A program made the position numbers and the translations under genes. The notes under the pieces are model-generated. The model was given only the letters and a program-made list of their open reading frames with translations, was not told where the DNA came from and ran no database searches. Positions 16,349-25,033 of a stretch of 64,000 bases of DNA are shown one piece after another; position 1 is the first letter of the stretch, and each line of letters opens with the position of its first letter. This stretch comes from Palaeococcus pacificus DY20341 (lineage in GTDB: Archaea; Methanobacteriota_B; Thermococci; Thermococcales; Thermococcaceae), in NCBI RefSeq assembly GCF_000725425.1, contig NZ_CP006019.1:1302001-1366000 (forward strand), given 5' to 3'.

Positions 16349-17959
16349 TCAGCCCTTCTCAATGTCCACTATCCTTTCGCCGCTTACTTTTATCACCACA
16401 CTGTCGCCCTCTTTAAGAGTTAGGAGCTTGTATATAAGCTCGCCGCTGAGTTCGGCGGCGTTTGCGTAAATTGTGGTGTTGCCGATTACAAGAACCCAGT
16501 GGGTATTGCCGTTTTTGGTATATGAGTAGATGGCCTCAAGTGTGCCGCTGACCTCCTGGGGCTTTTCTCCGCGTATCTGCCCATAGATGAGGAATTCCTT
16601 TACCTCTTTTTCGCTCTCAAAGATTTTGACGTCTTTGGTTTCGGCATTTACAAAGGCTATCTTCGCTATTCCAGAGCCCGTCCTTGGTATAACAGCTATG
16701 CGCCACCAGAGCGTGCCCTTCATGAAAACTGGGATTGGCTCAACGGTTATGAACTGGTTCCAGTCAAACGTCGGGAGAGCTTTTTTAACGTAGTCAATAG
16801 CCTTTACTGGACCTGTTAAAGGAGTATCAAACTTTATTTGGCTCATTTCACCGCTTTGAGCATCCATTAGATATATGGCGGCAAGACCATACGCCTTTCC
16901 ATAGGGCTCTACAGCAGTCATCCAGTACTCCTTTCCATCACTCGTTATGACCAAAAACGGTTGCCTGTTGCCCTGGTTGCTAACATCTATAAGCTCTATT
17001 TGGTCTTTGTGGTAAATCCACAGGTTTATTATGTTGTCTAGGACACCCTCTTTCCAGTAGTTTTGAGCATTTATGATGTCTCTCGTGAGCCTCTCGGGGA
17101 ATATTGGAAATTCTTTGAGTCTCTCATCCTTTAGGGCTTCTTCAGGCGTTAAATCCTCTATGTTACCGTCTTCATCAACTATTATAACGCCGCCCCACTT
17201 GGGGACTGTGTAGAAAACCCTAAACTGGTACTCGATGTAAGGAACCACAATGTAGACTTTTCCTTCATAGTAAAGGGCCCTCGGCAGATCGAGGTCAATT
17301 AGGTAGTGTTCTTTGTAGATGCGCCACTCCAAGTTGTCAAAAATCTGCATCTCCGGCCCCACCTGGAGCTCCCTCTCGACCCTCTCAATTTTGGCCTGAG
17401 TCGTGTTCATATCCACAAAGAGAACGCCTTTATCCTTCAGCTTTATTGCATTCCATGCTCCATCGGGAACTATATAAAAGCCCCACACGGGAGAGCCGTC
17501 TTTTATTGTCAGGTGAGCATCTCCAAGGGTGTAGCGGGCATATTCGATCGTATCAAGAGCGTATTTATACGCCGTAAACTTTGGCAGAATCCTAATTTTG
17601 CTCGTTGAGAGCTGAGACATCTCACTTGAGACAGAGCTCGGATGATATTCATTGTAAAGGGCTGTATTCATCAGTGCTCCCGAGAGTATTGAAGCGGATA
17701 GTGAAAGTATAAGAACCACCACTAAAGCCCCGGTTATTGCCCTGTTCTTGTTTGTCGGTGCAAGCTTTGCTTTTATTGAGCATGGGAACAGCAGCAAAAG
17801 TGAAATTATTATGTAAATGATTGAGGGATTCCTGTAAAAGCCCATTATTAGGCCGTGAAACCATGGTCTAGCAATCCAAACCAAAAGAGCTATTACCAAG
17901 AGAGGCGCTATCCACAAGGCCCCTCTTTTGGAACCTATTTTGATATTGATTTCTTTCAT
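16349..17959 (-). CDS. Large membrane protein of unknown function
   Basis: 536 residues. Three TM helices lie at about 14-35, 44-62 and 74-97, followed by a soluble region of ~440 residues, probably extracytoplasmic. The soluble region contains repeated beta-rich segments with PepSY-like flavour (KAIDYVKKALPTF, then WWRIAVIPRTGSG, and VNAETKDVKIFE) and a final small beta-barrel-like part (GTLEAIYSYTKNGNTHWVLV, KEGDSVVIKVSG). Convergent with thrC with 5 bp between stops. No enzymatic motif recognised. Confidence 0.7.
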   Translation of the reverse strand: MKEINIKIGSKRGALWIAPLLVIALLVWIARPWFHGLIMGFYRNPSIIYIIISLLLLFPCSIKAKLAPTNKNRAITGALVVVLILSLSASILSGALMNTALYNEYHPSSVSSEMSQLSTSKIRILPKFTAYKYALDTIEYARYTLGDAHLTIKDGSPVWGFYIVPDGAWNAIKLKDKGVLFVDMNTTQAKIERVERELQVGPEMQIFDNLEWRIYKEHYLIDLDLPRALYYEGKVYIVVPYIEYQFRVFYTVPKWGGVIIVDEDGNIEDLTPEEALKDERLKEFPIFPERLTRDIINAQNYWKEGVLDNIINLWIYHKDQIELIDVSNQGNRQPFLVITSDGKEYWMTAVEPYGKAYGLAAIYLMDAQSGEMSQIKFDTPLTGPVKAIDYVKKALPTFDWNQFITVEPIPVFMKGTLWWRIAVIPRTGSGIAKIAFVNAETKDVKIFESEKEVKEFLIYGQIRGEKPQEVSGTLEAIYSYTKNGNTHWVLVIGNTTIYANAAELSGELIYKLLTLKEGDSVVIKVSGERIVDIEKG

Positions 17960-17990
17960 GGTTCATCCCATAGATGCATTCGCTCGCACA

Positions 17991-18023
17991 CTATATAAAC
18001 TCAACCTGAGAAATCTTTTTAAC
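17991..18023. promoter_or_regulatory. Divergent promoter region
   Basis: CTATATAAA (17991-17999) fits a minus-strand TATA box about 35 bp from ATG 17959. TCTTTTTAAC (18014-18023) fits a plus-strand TATA box about 27 bp before ATG 18046, which lacks a ribosome-binding site and may be leaderless. Confidence 0.4.
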
Positions 18024-18045
18024 TCCCTCTGGGTAGGCCTAAAAC

Positions 18046-19401
18046 ATGGAAGTGACGATTAAGATAACTATTCAAGAACTCATTGCAGATATTCTAACGG
18101 ATATAGAGGAGTTCAACTTATCGGCGAAGAATGCATTGGAAAGGGCGTTTAGAAATGTTGTTGAAGAGGATAGAGAGAGATATAGGGGGCTTGTGCACTC
18201 GTATATTTTTGAAATTTTGAAATGGCGTAAGAGGATTGACTTTGCTTTGAACTCTGTCCTAAAAGGTACAAAGATAGAGAAGCTCAATCCCTTTTTAGCA
18301 AACCTTTTGAGGATAGCTGTTTATGATATACGCTTTAAGGGCACTCCTCCCGCTATTGCCACAGACTCTGTGATTAGAGTTGTTAAGAAGCGCTTCAACA
18401 TAAAGACTGCAAAGTTCGCCAATGCCATTTTAAGGAGCGTTGAGGAGTTCAATGAGGAGAATGCATTGAAAAAGCTCAAGGAAAAAGATAGGATAGAGTA
18501 TTTGAGCGTCAAGTTCTCCCACCCGCGCTGGTATGTGGAGTATGCTATGGAACTGCTCGGTTATGAAGGAGCGATAAGGCTCATGATGAGCAACAACAGG
18601 CCCCAGCGCTATTATGTTAGGGTTAATCCGCTAAAGACGGATATAGATTCTTTGAGAGACTATCTCGAGGAACACGATGTTAGAGTAGCGAGAACTCCCT
18701 TAGATGATGTCCTGAAAGTTTTGGAATACCAAAAGCCCTTAACACGCTTGAAGTGGTATAAAGAAGGCTACTTCGTAATTCAAGACCTGGCAAGTGCATA
18801 TGTTGCCCATGTTTTAAGTCCGGAAAATGGCGAAAGGATTTTGGATATGGCCGCTGCTCCCGGAAGTAAAACATTTCACGTGGCTCACTTAATGGAAAAT
18901 ACAGGGGAGATAATAGCTATTGATTACTCGCGCGACAGGTTGGAAAAGATGCGCGAGAAAATGGCTCTTTTGGGAGTTAAAAACGTCAAGCTAATCCACG
19001 CCGATGGGCAGATATTTAAGTGGAAGCATGAGTTTGATAAAATTGTTTTAGATGCGCCCTGCTCTTCCTCCGGAACTTACCGCCAGTTCCCCGATGTAAA
19101 GTGGAGCTTCGATGAGGAGAAGATTGCGAAAGTTATCCAAGTGCAGAAGGCGATGCTCAAGAATGCATACAAGAATCTGCGCAAAGGAGGAGAGATGACC
19201 TACTCAACGTGTTCCATAAGGATTGACGAGGACGAGGAAAACGTTAAGTACGCCCTAAATAAGGTTGGCTTTGAGCTCGTCCCCTATGAGTTCACATGGG
19301 GTGAGAGGGGCTTCACGGAGATAGGTGACAAGGTGTTTAGAGCTTTTACTCATCTCCATGATTGTAACAGCTTTTTTATAGCAAAGTTGAGGAAGTCGTA
19401 G
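18046..19401 (+). CDS. RNA cytosine-C5 methyltransferase with NusB domain (NSUN/RsmB family)
   Basis: 451 residues. The N-terminal ~140 residues are a NusB-like RNA-binding domain (RAFRNVVEEDRERYRGLVHS region). The C-terminal domain has motif I DMAAAPGSKTFH (about 268-279), motif IV DAPCSSSGTYR with one conserved Cys and motif VI STCSIRIDEDE with the catalytic Cys. This is the RsmB/NOP2/NSUN organisation, methylating C5 of cytosine in rRNA or tRNA. The exact target is not deducible. Confidence 0.9.
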   Translation: MEVTIKITIQELIADILTDIEEFNLSAKNALERAFRNVVEEDRERYRGLVHSYIFEILKWRKRIDFALNSVLKGTKIEKLNPFLANLLRIAVYDIRFKGTPPAIATDSVIRVVKKRFNIKTAKFANAILRSVEEFNEENALKKLKEKDRIEYLSVKFSHPRWYVEYAMELLGYEGAIRLMMSNNRPQRYYVRVNPLKTDIDSLRDYLEEHDVRVARTPLDDVLKVLEYQKPLTRLKWYKEGYFVIQDLASAYVAHVLSPENGERILDMAAAPGSKTFHVAHLMENTGEIIAIDYSRDRLEKMREKMALLGVKNVKLIHADGQIFKWKHEFDKIVLDAPCSSSGTYRQFPDVKWSFDEEKIAKVIQVQKAMLKNAYKNLRKGGEMTYSTCSIRIDEDEENVKYALNKVGFELVPYEFTWGERGFTEIGDKVFRAFTHLHDCNSFFIAKLRKS

Positions 19402-19413
19402 TTTCTGAAAAAA

Positions 19414-19424
19414 GTTTTTATTTT
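19414..19424 (+). terminator. T-rich termination signal after the NSUN gene
   Basis: GTTTTTATTTT begins 12 bp after the stop codon, matching the oligo-T termination sites of archaeal genes. No hairpin is needed or seen. Confidence 0.4.
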
Positions 19425-19466
19425 GCAATATTCTACATGAAAGAGGCTGACTCATTATTTAACACC

Positions 19467-19574
19467 TCACGCTGTTCTCTCTAGGATTCGGTCTTTTGTG
19501 TTTGAGATTGTCATCTCTCTAGGAATTGATTCTTCCACATCGTGAGTAAAAGAAGTAAACAACAAAAAAGCCCT
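19467..19574 (-). pseudogene. Short remnant ORF at the distal end of the cassette locus
   Basis: A 35-codon open stretch without a start, bounded upstream by TGA (19575-19577). Its translation (AFLLFTSFTHDVEES then PREMTISNTKDRILERTA) looks like a genuine protein C-terminus. Upstream codons continue coding-like (TPTEKEIRAEC) across the stop. No family is recognised. The 240 bp around it otherwise holds only the terminator above and two near-repeats of TCTCTCTAGGA (about 19474-19520). Confidence 0.3.
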
Positions 19575-19650
19575 TCAACACTCAGCCCTAATTTCCTTTT
19601 CCGTGGGAGTTCTCTATCGTAGTTTAAAAACTAAAAGCTACTGGAGGACA

Positions 19651-19998
19651 CTAGCTACCACGTAGTTGTGTTTGATTATCATCCAGTCTTCTTGTTAGTA
19701 TTGCATGAATTCCCAAGCCTGTGGAGATGCCCCATAACGTTCCAAGGAGAGAGCCAGAGTTAGATTATCTGTTACTACCCATGCTGGAAGGACATAGAGC
19801 GGAAAGCTAACTGCAAGGCTCTTCATAGCTTTCTCCTTTGGAAACAACGCTTTTTTCCAGTGAAGTGTAATGAATCCAATAATATACGCAGTGATTATGA
19901 ATTGTGGGATTAAATATTTTGCAAAGATAAAACGTGCTTGTTATTGAGGTAAAAAACATAAAAGCAGGGATTGCAAATCTATCCTTAAATACTTGCAT
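19651..19998 (-). pseudogene. Broken multi-TM partner gene of cassette 4
   Basis: Start ATG 19998 has GGAGGTGA 8 nt upstream, inside the end of cassette 4. Reading frames must be joined at two points: QVFKDRFAIPAFMFFTSIT, then AKYLIPQFIITAYIIGF to LPAWVVTDNLTLALSL, then GTLWGISTGLGIHAILTRRL ending DDNQTQLRGS. Together they give a protein of about 115 residues with three to four TM helices and a charged tail, like the other partners. The two frameshifts mark it as a decayed membrane partner gene. Confidence 0.6.
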
Positions 19999-20003
19999 TT
20001 GCA

Positions 20004-20682
20004 TCACCTCCAACTATATGCACGTCTAATAAAATCTGCAATAACTGGAGTTAATTCTGAAAGTCCTTTAATTACCTTGCCCGCCTTGATAAGTTTTGCT
20101 GAGATAATGATGGCTTTAACCTCTCCTCCAATGAGGACGAAGTTAGTACCAACGTCCACTATCACGTCCTTGTTATCCTGTTTATGTTTATTACATCGAG
20201 TCCGGTGAATATAAAGTCGTTTCCATTCTGCGGGGATATTGCATACTTCAGCGATATCGGGACGTAGTCCCCAAACAAGTCTTTTTCGAGCGTTATGAGT
20301 CCTGTTCGCGCGGTATTCTTGAAAACTATCATAGCAGTTTCAGAGCTCTGTATTACGCTGGGATACTCAATCGTCCACGAGGAGCCAAGGACCGCGTAAA
20401 GTCAGGGTTGTCGGTATGCCACTCATTAACACTCAAAGAGTTCAAGAGGACATTTTCTTGCGCAGGATTATAAACAAATGCCTTGCACACTAATGTGGCC
20501 TTGTATTCTATACCGTTCCAGTTGAATTCAGGGTCATCACACTCAAAGCTCACTTGCTTCAACTCGGTTCCATTCATTGCTTTCACTTCCACCTTCACTT
20601 CGCTCCAGTGTTCTTCTCCTGCTCCGTTTGGTTCACCATCATAATTGTCGAGGAAGAGCTTGTAAGTATATTTTCTTCTCAT
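20004..20682 (-). pseudogene. Cassette 4: 5'-truncated C-terminal module of the large secreted protein, two frameshifts
   Basis: Begins at the stop of the preceding membrane gene with KLFLDNYDG and NGAGEEHWSEVKVEVK, the same junction sequence as in the full-length gene, then diverges (FECDDPEFNWNG, TLVCKAF). Two frameshifts follow: near 20390 (continuing WTIEYPSVIQSSETAM) and near 20180 (continuing DVIVDVGTNFVLIGGE). The end is a hydrophobic, Lys-containing helix-like tail (KAIIISAKLIKAGKVIKG) and YSWR. No signal peptide and no own promoter seen. Non-functional as it stands. Confidence 0.7.
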
Positions 20683-21209
20683 GACTCTTCTTTATTCCTT
20701 ACGTTCTGTAAGATTTTAATTTCGTTCTGCAACCATAATGTAATTATACCATACACTACGGCAATTGGGGTTCTGTAGAGTATTACGAATAAGAGAGTTG
20801 GGAGATAAAGGAGCATTAGACATAATGCCCTTAAGCTCTTGCATGCATTCTTAAGGTAATACCAGAGGAGAAACCAGATTAAAATACCAAAAGCCCCATA
20901 TCCTGGATGTTTAAAGAGCAACGTCGCTGAAAAACCAAGAAATGGAATGGAAGCCAAAGCACCACTGTTTTCAATATCTCTTCTGGTTATGCCAATTACA
21001 TTTCTCCTAATACTGATCAGAGCAGTCCCAAGCCATAGCATAAAGGAAGCGACAAGTGGCCAAAGTGCTCCTATTGAGTTCGAGCGTAGAGCAATGTATC
21101 CAGACACCATAAGAATCGCAAGACAAGCAATAGCCTGCCGTGAAGATACAATAGCAAGTGACGCTATGACAACCCACAAAAAAATAGAAACAGCAAGGGA
21201 AATATCCAT
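20679..21209 (-). CDS. Multi-TM membrane protein, partner of cassette 3 (candidate immunity protein)
   Basis: 176 residues with about six TM helices and a short charged C-terminal helix (NEIKILQNVRNKEES). GGGGGGATGAG supplies the ribosome-binding site, and the start is only 3 bp after the stop of cassette 3. This spacing is repeated at every cassette of the locus. No similarity to known transporters is evident. By position and topology it is a candidate inner partner or immunity protein for the cassette 3 product; inference only. Confidence 0.75.
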   Translation of the reverse strand: MDISLAVSIFLWVVIASLAIVSSRQAIACLAILMVSGYIALRSNSIGALWPLVASFMLWLGTALISIRRNVIGITRRDIENSGALASIPFLGFSATLLFKHPGYGAFGILIWFLLWYYLKNACKSLRALCLMLLYLPTLLFVILYRTPIAVVYGIITLWLQNEIKILQNVRNKEES

Positions 21210-21212
21210 TTC

Positions 21213-22244
21213 TCATCCCCCCACCACAGCATTATTGTCGTTTTCTTGTGAAAATCCATTCACACCCCATTCAAATATCCACTGGATCTCTGAAGCGGCT
21301 TTTCCGAGCTTTGGAAGACTTGTTAATGCAAATGCAATCCAGCCCACAGGGTTACTGCCCTCAACAACAAGCTGTGCTGTGGATATTATTTCCCCTGCGG
21401 TTGAACCGTAATCTATTGCCTTTTCCGTCTCACTCCTCGTGTCCTTGTAAATTATCGTTATCACATCTGAAACTGGATAATTCAGTTCACTAAACTTTGT
21501 TTTAATTAAGTATGAGTGACCAGCAAACTTATCAATGTAAGTTCTGTAAACGGGCTTTCCAAAGTAGTAGTTCGCCAGCTCGTCGTTTATATCTATGGTT
21601 ATCGTTAAATCCTCCTGCATGTTTGTTGGAGTTAGGGTTATGGTTTGCTTGTTAACCGTGACACTGCTCGGGCCGTCAGGCCACACCCTCTTCCTCCCAA
21701 ACTCAACCTCCACTAAGTTACGCCTTACTGTATCAGCACTCTTTAACTCAAGGTGAACAGTACAAGTTGTCGACTCGTCCAGAGGAACAATTACAGGCTC
21801 GCACTCCATACTTGCAATCACATTACCCACAGACTTTACCTCCACCCTCACCTCGCTCCAGTGTTCTTCTCCTGCTCCGTTAGGTTTGCCGTCGTAATTG
21901 TCGAGGAAGAGCTTGAAAGTGTGGTTGCCAATACCATAAACGTCCAGACTGAAGGCTGTTAGAGTGTAGTTCTGAGCGTTGGCCGGGAGCCTGCCAGCAA
22001 AACCATCAATGCGCTTTACCACCGCACCATCTTCATCCTCAACGAAACCGCTAAGTGGAATAGCCGTGTTTCCATAATTCCACGCTTTGATGGTAAAGTA
22101 CACCGTCCCACCACCCTCAAGCTCAGTCGGATACGCAGTTAAAACAACGTTAAAGGAACTGCTGGGAGTTCCAGTTACGGTTATTCCACTGCTCCTTGAT
22201 GCCTCCAGCTTTCTACCTTTCCACTCCTGTCCTCCAGTTGTCCT
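21213..22244 (-). pseudogene. Cassette 3: 5'-truncated C-terminal module, intact reading frame
   Basis: Open frame of 344 codons including the stop, starting after a TGA at 22245-22247, without a proper start or signal peptide. Homology to the full gene begins around KLEASRS, covers the whole Ig-like domain (AYPTELEGGGTVYF to GAGEEHWSEV) and is nearly identical in DNA; after EHWSEVRVEVK it diverges. The variable part keeps weak similarity to that of the full gene (VWPDGPSSVT, FAGHSYLI) and ends in a hydrophobic segment (NPVGWIAFALTSLPKLGKAA) and NAVVGG. Internal ATG 22103 could start a cytosolic fragment. Confidence 0.75.
21853..22111 (-). repeat. Direct repeat copy A: 259 bp identical to 27471-27729
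   Basis: Every base from 21853 to 22111 matches 27471-27729 with a constant offset of 5618. Mismatches occur just outside at 21847, 21852 and 22112, and divergence rises quickly beyond 22130. The tract encodes the Ig-like domain preceding the variable region. Confidence 0.9.
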
Positions 22245-22283
22245 TCAATTTTCGGTCTAAATCTCCCAGGTAATGTTCGCTTT

Positions 22284-22520
22284 TTAGACCTTTTTACGGC
22301 ATCTTAACCGTTCTTCTAGCTCTTTAGATGTCAAATACTCAATTTTCTTAGATTTTCCAATGATATATGGCTCTTTTCTCTGATCTCCATACTTCAGTAT
22401 CACCATGTACGCAACTAGTAAAATTACAAATCCTATGAAGTCTATGATGCTAATCCTTTCCTGGATAATCACAGTAAGAACATAAAAACAAAATAGTATT
22501 GCCCAATATCGAGTCTTCAC
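22284..22520 (-). CDS. Small membrane protein, partner of cassette 2 (candidate immunity protein)
   Basis: 78 residues from GTG 22520, chosen because GGGGTGAT lies 4 nt upstream as in neighbouring partner genes; ATG 22526 is the alternative. Two TM helices (AILFCFYVLTVII and IDFIGFVILLVAYMVIL) are followed by a charged helix (SKELEERLRCRKK). If the A-run frameshift of cassette 2 is corrected, the start falls 5 bp after its stop. Function unknown. Confidence 0.65.
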   Translation of the reverse strand: MKTRYWAILFCFYVLTVIIQERISIIDFIGFVILLVAYMVILKYGDQRKEPYIIGKSKKIEYLTSKELEERLRCRKKV

Positions 22521-23387
22521 GAGCATCACCCCAACAGCCAATCCCATATTTTTTTGAGAGTTTCTTTACTGCAATCTTGGCTCCGTTTTTGGTTATTTCC
22601 ATTTCAATAGCCATAAAGCCGGTTATTACCTCTGCGCTCGTCCGTGCGACATATAAGTAAAATAACACTGTCCGTTTTTCAACGTACTCGTCGTATTTGA
22701 CTGTGATAACTTCTTTCTCGCTTTGTGTTAGTGCTTCTGTTGTTGGCATAAAGTTTATTGCCTTGTAAATCTTTAGACTAATCGTGTGGTTCTTGGGCAA
22801 GTGGTAGATCCTTGTCGAGTTGTAGCATACTCCACGCTGACATACAGCTCTGCCGCTTTCCTCAACAGTACGAACAAAGCTCAATGCAGTTGCTGATGGT
22901 TCATACATAATTTGAGCCAGTCCATCGCTGAACTTAACCTCATACTGTAGATTTATTGAGGAATTTATTGGTAACGTTCTTATATTAAGCCAAAAGGTCT
23001 CGATGTCATCAATCACAACTCTTGGGGCTATTTGGATTTCTGGACCTTTATTTTGTATAGTAACGGTACAAGAAACCTTGTCCCTGTCCAGTCTCCATTC
23101 ATACAGCCCAACTTCTTTTGGCATACAAGCGAAGTCTGTAATTTCCAAGTTTGCATTGATTGTGTTGGATCCACTTTTCTGACTATCTCCGTTGGAGTTA
23201 ACCCTGATGCTTCCGCTCTTCGATGCTTCTAACTTCTCACTTTCCCATACCTCAATTCTCCACTCATGCTCTCCTGCAACGGCAGCCCACGTTAAAGTAA
23301 CCATTCCTGTGCCCCCACTACCAATCGTGATAGTTTTACTGTCCTGTTTAAGAGTACTGTTTAGTTCTTTCTGACTCTCTGATGACG
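22450..23387 (-). pseudogene. Cassette 2: 5'-truncated C-terminal module with a probable frameshift
   Basis: Homology to the full-length gene begins abruptly at SKTITIGSGG (about 23340) and ends after KLEASKSGSIRV, earlier than in cassettes 1, 3 and 4. A distinct beta-rich region with paired Cys follows (FACMPKEVG, VSCTVTIQN, VCQRGVCYN), then a hydrophobic segment (AEVITGFMAIEMEITKNG) and KKLSKK. At a run of seven A (minus strand, about 22549-22555) one extra A would give IWDWLLG and a stop just before the partner gene; as written the frame runs into that gene to 22450. Confidence 0.7.
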
Positions 23388-23603
23388 TTACCGTCGTCTT
23401 TCTACTTCTTGCTTTAATAATTGAACCCGTCTGTTTATGTTGGATTTTAGTTCGTCAACATCATCGAAGAGCGCCCAAGCGAATGCCCAGGGTATCATAA
23501 AAACCGAAATTAGTGCAATAAGCCATCCATAAACGTCCGCCTCGAGGAGCATAGGAAAGAACATTACTCCCAAAATGGTAGGCATCACGCGATCAGCTCT
23601 CAT
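23388..23603 (-). CDS. Small two-TM protein with coiled-coil tail
   Basis: 71 residues. Hydrophobic stretches at about 8-20 and 26-44 (LIALISVFMIPWAFAWAL), then a charged helix (DELKSNINRRVQLLKQEVE). Start ATG 23603 overlaps the upstream stop by ATGA. Last gene of a bank of partner-like genes; cassette 2 begins directly after its stop. Function unknown; resembles the membrane partners by layout. Confidence 0.7.
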   Translation of the reverse strand: MRADRVMPTILGVMFFPMLLEADVYGWLIALISVFMIPWAFAWALFDDVDELKSNINRRVQLLKQEVERRR

Positions 23604-23872
23604 AATTCACCCTCCAGTGCTTTAATTTTCTCCTTGAGATGTCCAAGGCTCTCATTTTCGGAATAAGCTAACATTCCATACATTAAGAGTGGCGCTAAGA
23701 GGAGCAGTGAGTATCCTAGGGATATCCAAGAGACCACGAGCGCTGAAATGCTGTAAAGCGTCATGAAAATTAGTTCTCCAGCACTGGGGCGTGTCTTAAG
23801 GGCTATCTCTATTATTAAAACTATGTACATCAGTGCCACGATTGAGTTCCAGAGTGGGATGTAATTAATCAT
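23600..23872 (-). CDS. Small multi-TM protein with coiled-coil tail
   Basis: 90 residues. Three hydrophobic segments (about 8-24, 32-50 and 52-68) precede a charged helix (SLGHLKEKIKALEGEL). ATG 23872 has GGAGGGAGG upstream and overlaps the stop of the 50-residue ORF by 8 bp. Start chosen over an in-frame upstream ATG at 23938, which lacks a site and would overlap that ORF fully. Confidence 0.68.
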   Translation of the reverse strand: MINYIPLWNSIVALMYIVLIIEIALKTRPSAGELIFMTLYSISALVVSWISLGYSLLLLAPLLMYGMLAYSENESLGHLKEKIKALEGEL

Positions 23873-24017
23873 TTGCCTCCCTCCTAACGCGGTCTTCGAG
23901 CTGTAATAGTCTGTGATTGATTTCTTTGAACTCTCCAAGGAGCCTGCAGCGGAAGAAGTACATTAAAAAGAAATAAAAGATCCAAGGGAGCACCATCAGT
24001 AAGTATGCGTCGGACAT
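23865..24017 (-). CDS. Small one-TM protein with coiled-coil tail (50 aa)
   Basis: 50 residues, with GGTGAT 3 nt before ATG 24017. One TM helix (YLLMVLPWIFYFFLMYFF, 5-22) then a charged helical tail (FKEINHRLLQLEDRVRREAN). The tail resembles the C-terminal coils of its neighbours. Overlaps the next gene by 8 bp, so the two are coupled and could act as two chains of one membrane complex. Confidence 0.65.
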   Translation of the reverse strand: MSDAYLLMVLPWIFYFFLMYFFRCRLLGEFKEINHRLLQLEDRVRREAND

Positions 24018-24041
24018 GGGATCACCCCGGGTTCTACTGTT

Positions 24042-24453
24042 CTAGGCTTTATTTCTCAAACTTGAGTCTTTATCATTGTACTCTAATCGTCTTGCAATTT
24101 CTGAGAATTCCTTTTTCAGCATCCTCTTGACGAACAGGCAATAAAGCATGAAAACTATTCCAAACGTTATCACAGTTCCATCCAGCAAAAATCCTAATGT
24201 TGTAGCGAAGATTAGAATGTACCCAGCATAAATCTCTAGAGGATCCCATGGACTCCCGTAACCCCAACAAATCCCTTATTTTCTCCAGCTCTTTATCAAA
24301 TCTGTACTCTGCAACTATTGCCAAAAACACGATCGTTGCTCCAAAGTATACTGCCTCCTTCGAATAGATATACATTAAAAGAGAGGAAAGAGAAATAAAA
24401 ATTACCGGAATTTCCAACTGCCAGACTCTTTTCATATTTAACTCCCTCGACAT
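24042..24453 (-). pseudogene. Frameshifted four-TM partner-like gene
   Basis: The first frame encodes two TM helices and the charged coil RFDKELEKIRDLLGLRES. After a shift near 24235 a second frame continues with IYAGYILIFATTLGFLLDG, another TM helix, and the coil RMLKKEFSEIARRLEYNDKD to a stop at 24042. Without the shift, translation runs to 24073 with low-quality sequence (DLCWVHSNLR). The rebuilt protein (about 136 residues) has the same 2TM-coil-2TM-coil plan as the partner of cassette 1. GGAGG precedes ATG 24453. Confidence 0.65.
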
Positions 24454-24483
24454 ATTTCCTCCAGAACTTTTTTCATATCAGAC

Positions 24484-24960
24484 TTAATTGTCCGATTTAG
24501 TCTCTGTCAGATATTGTTTATCATTGTTTGGAACTTTTGCCTTTCTGTTCTTTACGAATCTAAATATTATCTCACTTGCAAATATCAATATCCCTGCAGA
24601 CATAAAACATACTCCGTAGTTTTTCTCCAAAGCTATTCCTGCCAGACATAATAGAGGGGCTGAGAACATTCCAATCACTGCTAGGATAACCCATGGAGCG
24701 GTACTCTTCTTTAAGTAGTACTTCTGGAATTCGTGGGATTTTTGTTTTTCTTCGATATACGTTAAGAGTGGGACTAGCATAACTACAAAGATGTGTGGAT
24801 AACCATGGATCCACCATACTCCCACTGAGAGGATATAGCTCACCAATGCAACTAGCTCTTTGAATCTCTGAGTGCGTTGGGAAGTGATTGCAAGGGCAAA
24901 AAACAGAATTGAAGAGATAAAGGAAAGTACTATGGGTGGAATGTCCAGTAGAGTACTCAT
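24484..24960 (-). CDS. Multi-TM membrane protein of the partner bank
   Basis: 158 residues from ATG 24960 (GGTGAT 6 nt upstream; TTG 24966 is the alternative). About five TM helices, with a charged linker after the third (IEEKQKSHEFQKYYLKKS) and a charged tail. No cassette precedes it directly: 190 bp upstream hold only a 41-codon ORF and a perfect hairpin. Candidate orphan immunity-like protein; function unknown. Confidence 0.7.
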   Translation of the reverse strand: MSTLLDIPPIVLSFISSILFFALAITSQRTQRFKELVALVSYILSVGVWWIHGYPHIFVVMLVPLLTYIEEKQKSHEFQKYYLKKSTAPWVILAVIGMFSAPLLCLAGIALEKNYGVCFMSAGILIFASEIIFRFVKNRKAKVPNNDKQYLTETKSDN

Positions 24961-25007
24961 TAACAATCACCACCCGATATATCTTTTTATTATTGACTTG
25001 ACACTCT

Positions 25008-25033
25008 CAGTGATCTAGAGTAATAGATCACTG
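25008..25033. repeat. Perfect 10-bp inverted repeat
   Basis: CAGTGATCTA, a 6-base spacer GAGTAA, then TAGATCACTG. It lies about 50 bp upstream of ATG 24960 and just past the stop of the 41-codon ORF. It could be an operator, a hairpin in the message or a recombination scar. No T-run follows, so it is not a classical terminator. Confidence 0.6.

Noticed and set aside
19474-19520. Repeated TCTCTCTAGGA elements resembling a mini CRISPR
   Set aside because: Only two imperfect copies about 40 bp apart, with no conserved repeat length and no cas genes; they lie inside a coding-like remnant.
19807-20013. 68-residue ORF as an intact gene
   Set aside because: Only its first ~27 residues are coding-like; the membrane-protein sequence continues in another frame, so it is part of the frameshifted partner pseudogene.
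24073-24453. 126-residue ORF as an intact protein
   Set aside because: After about residue 74 the translation loses its membrane character, while another frame continues with TM helices and a coil; a frameshift explains this better.
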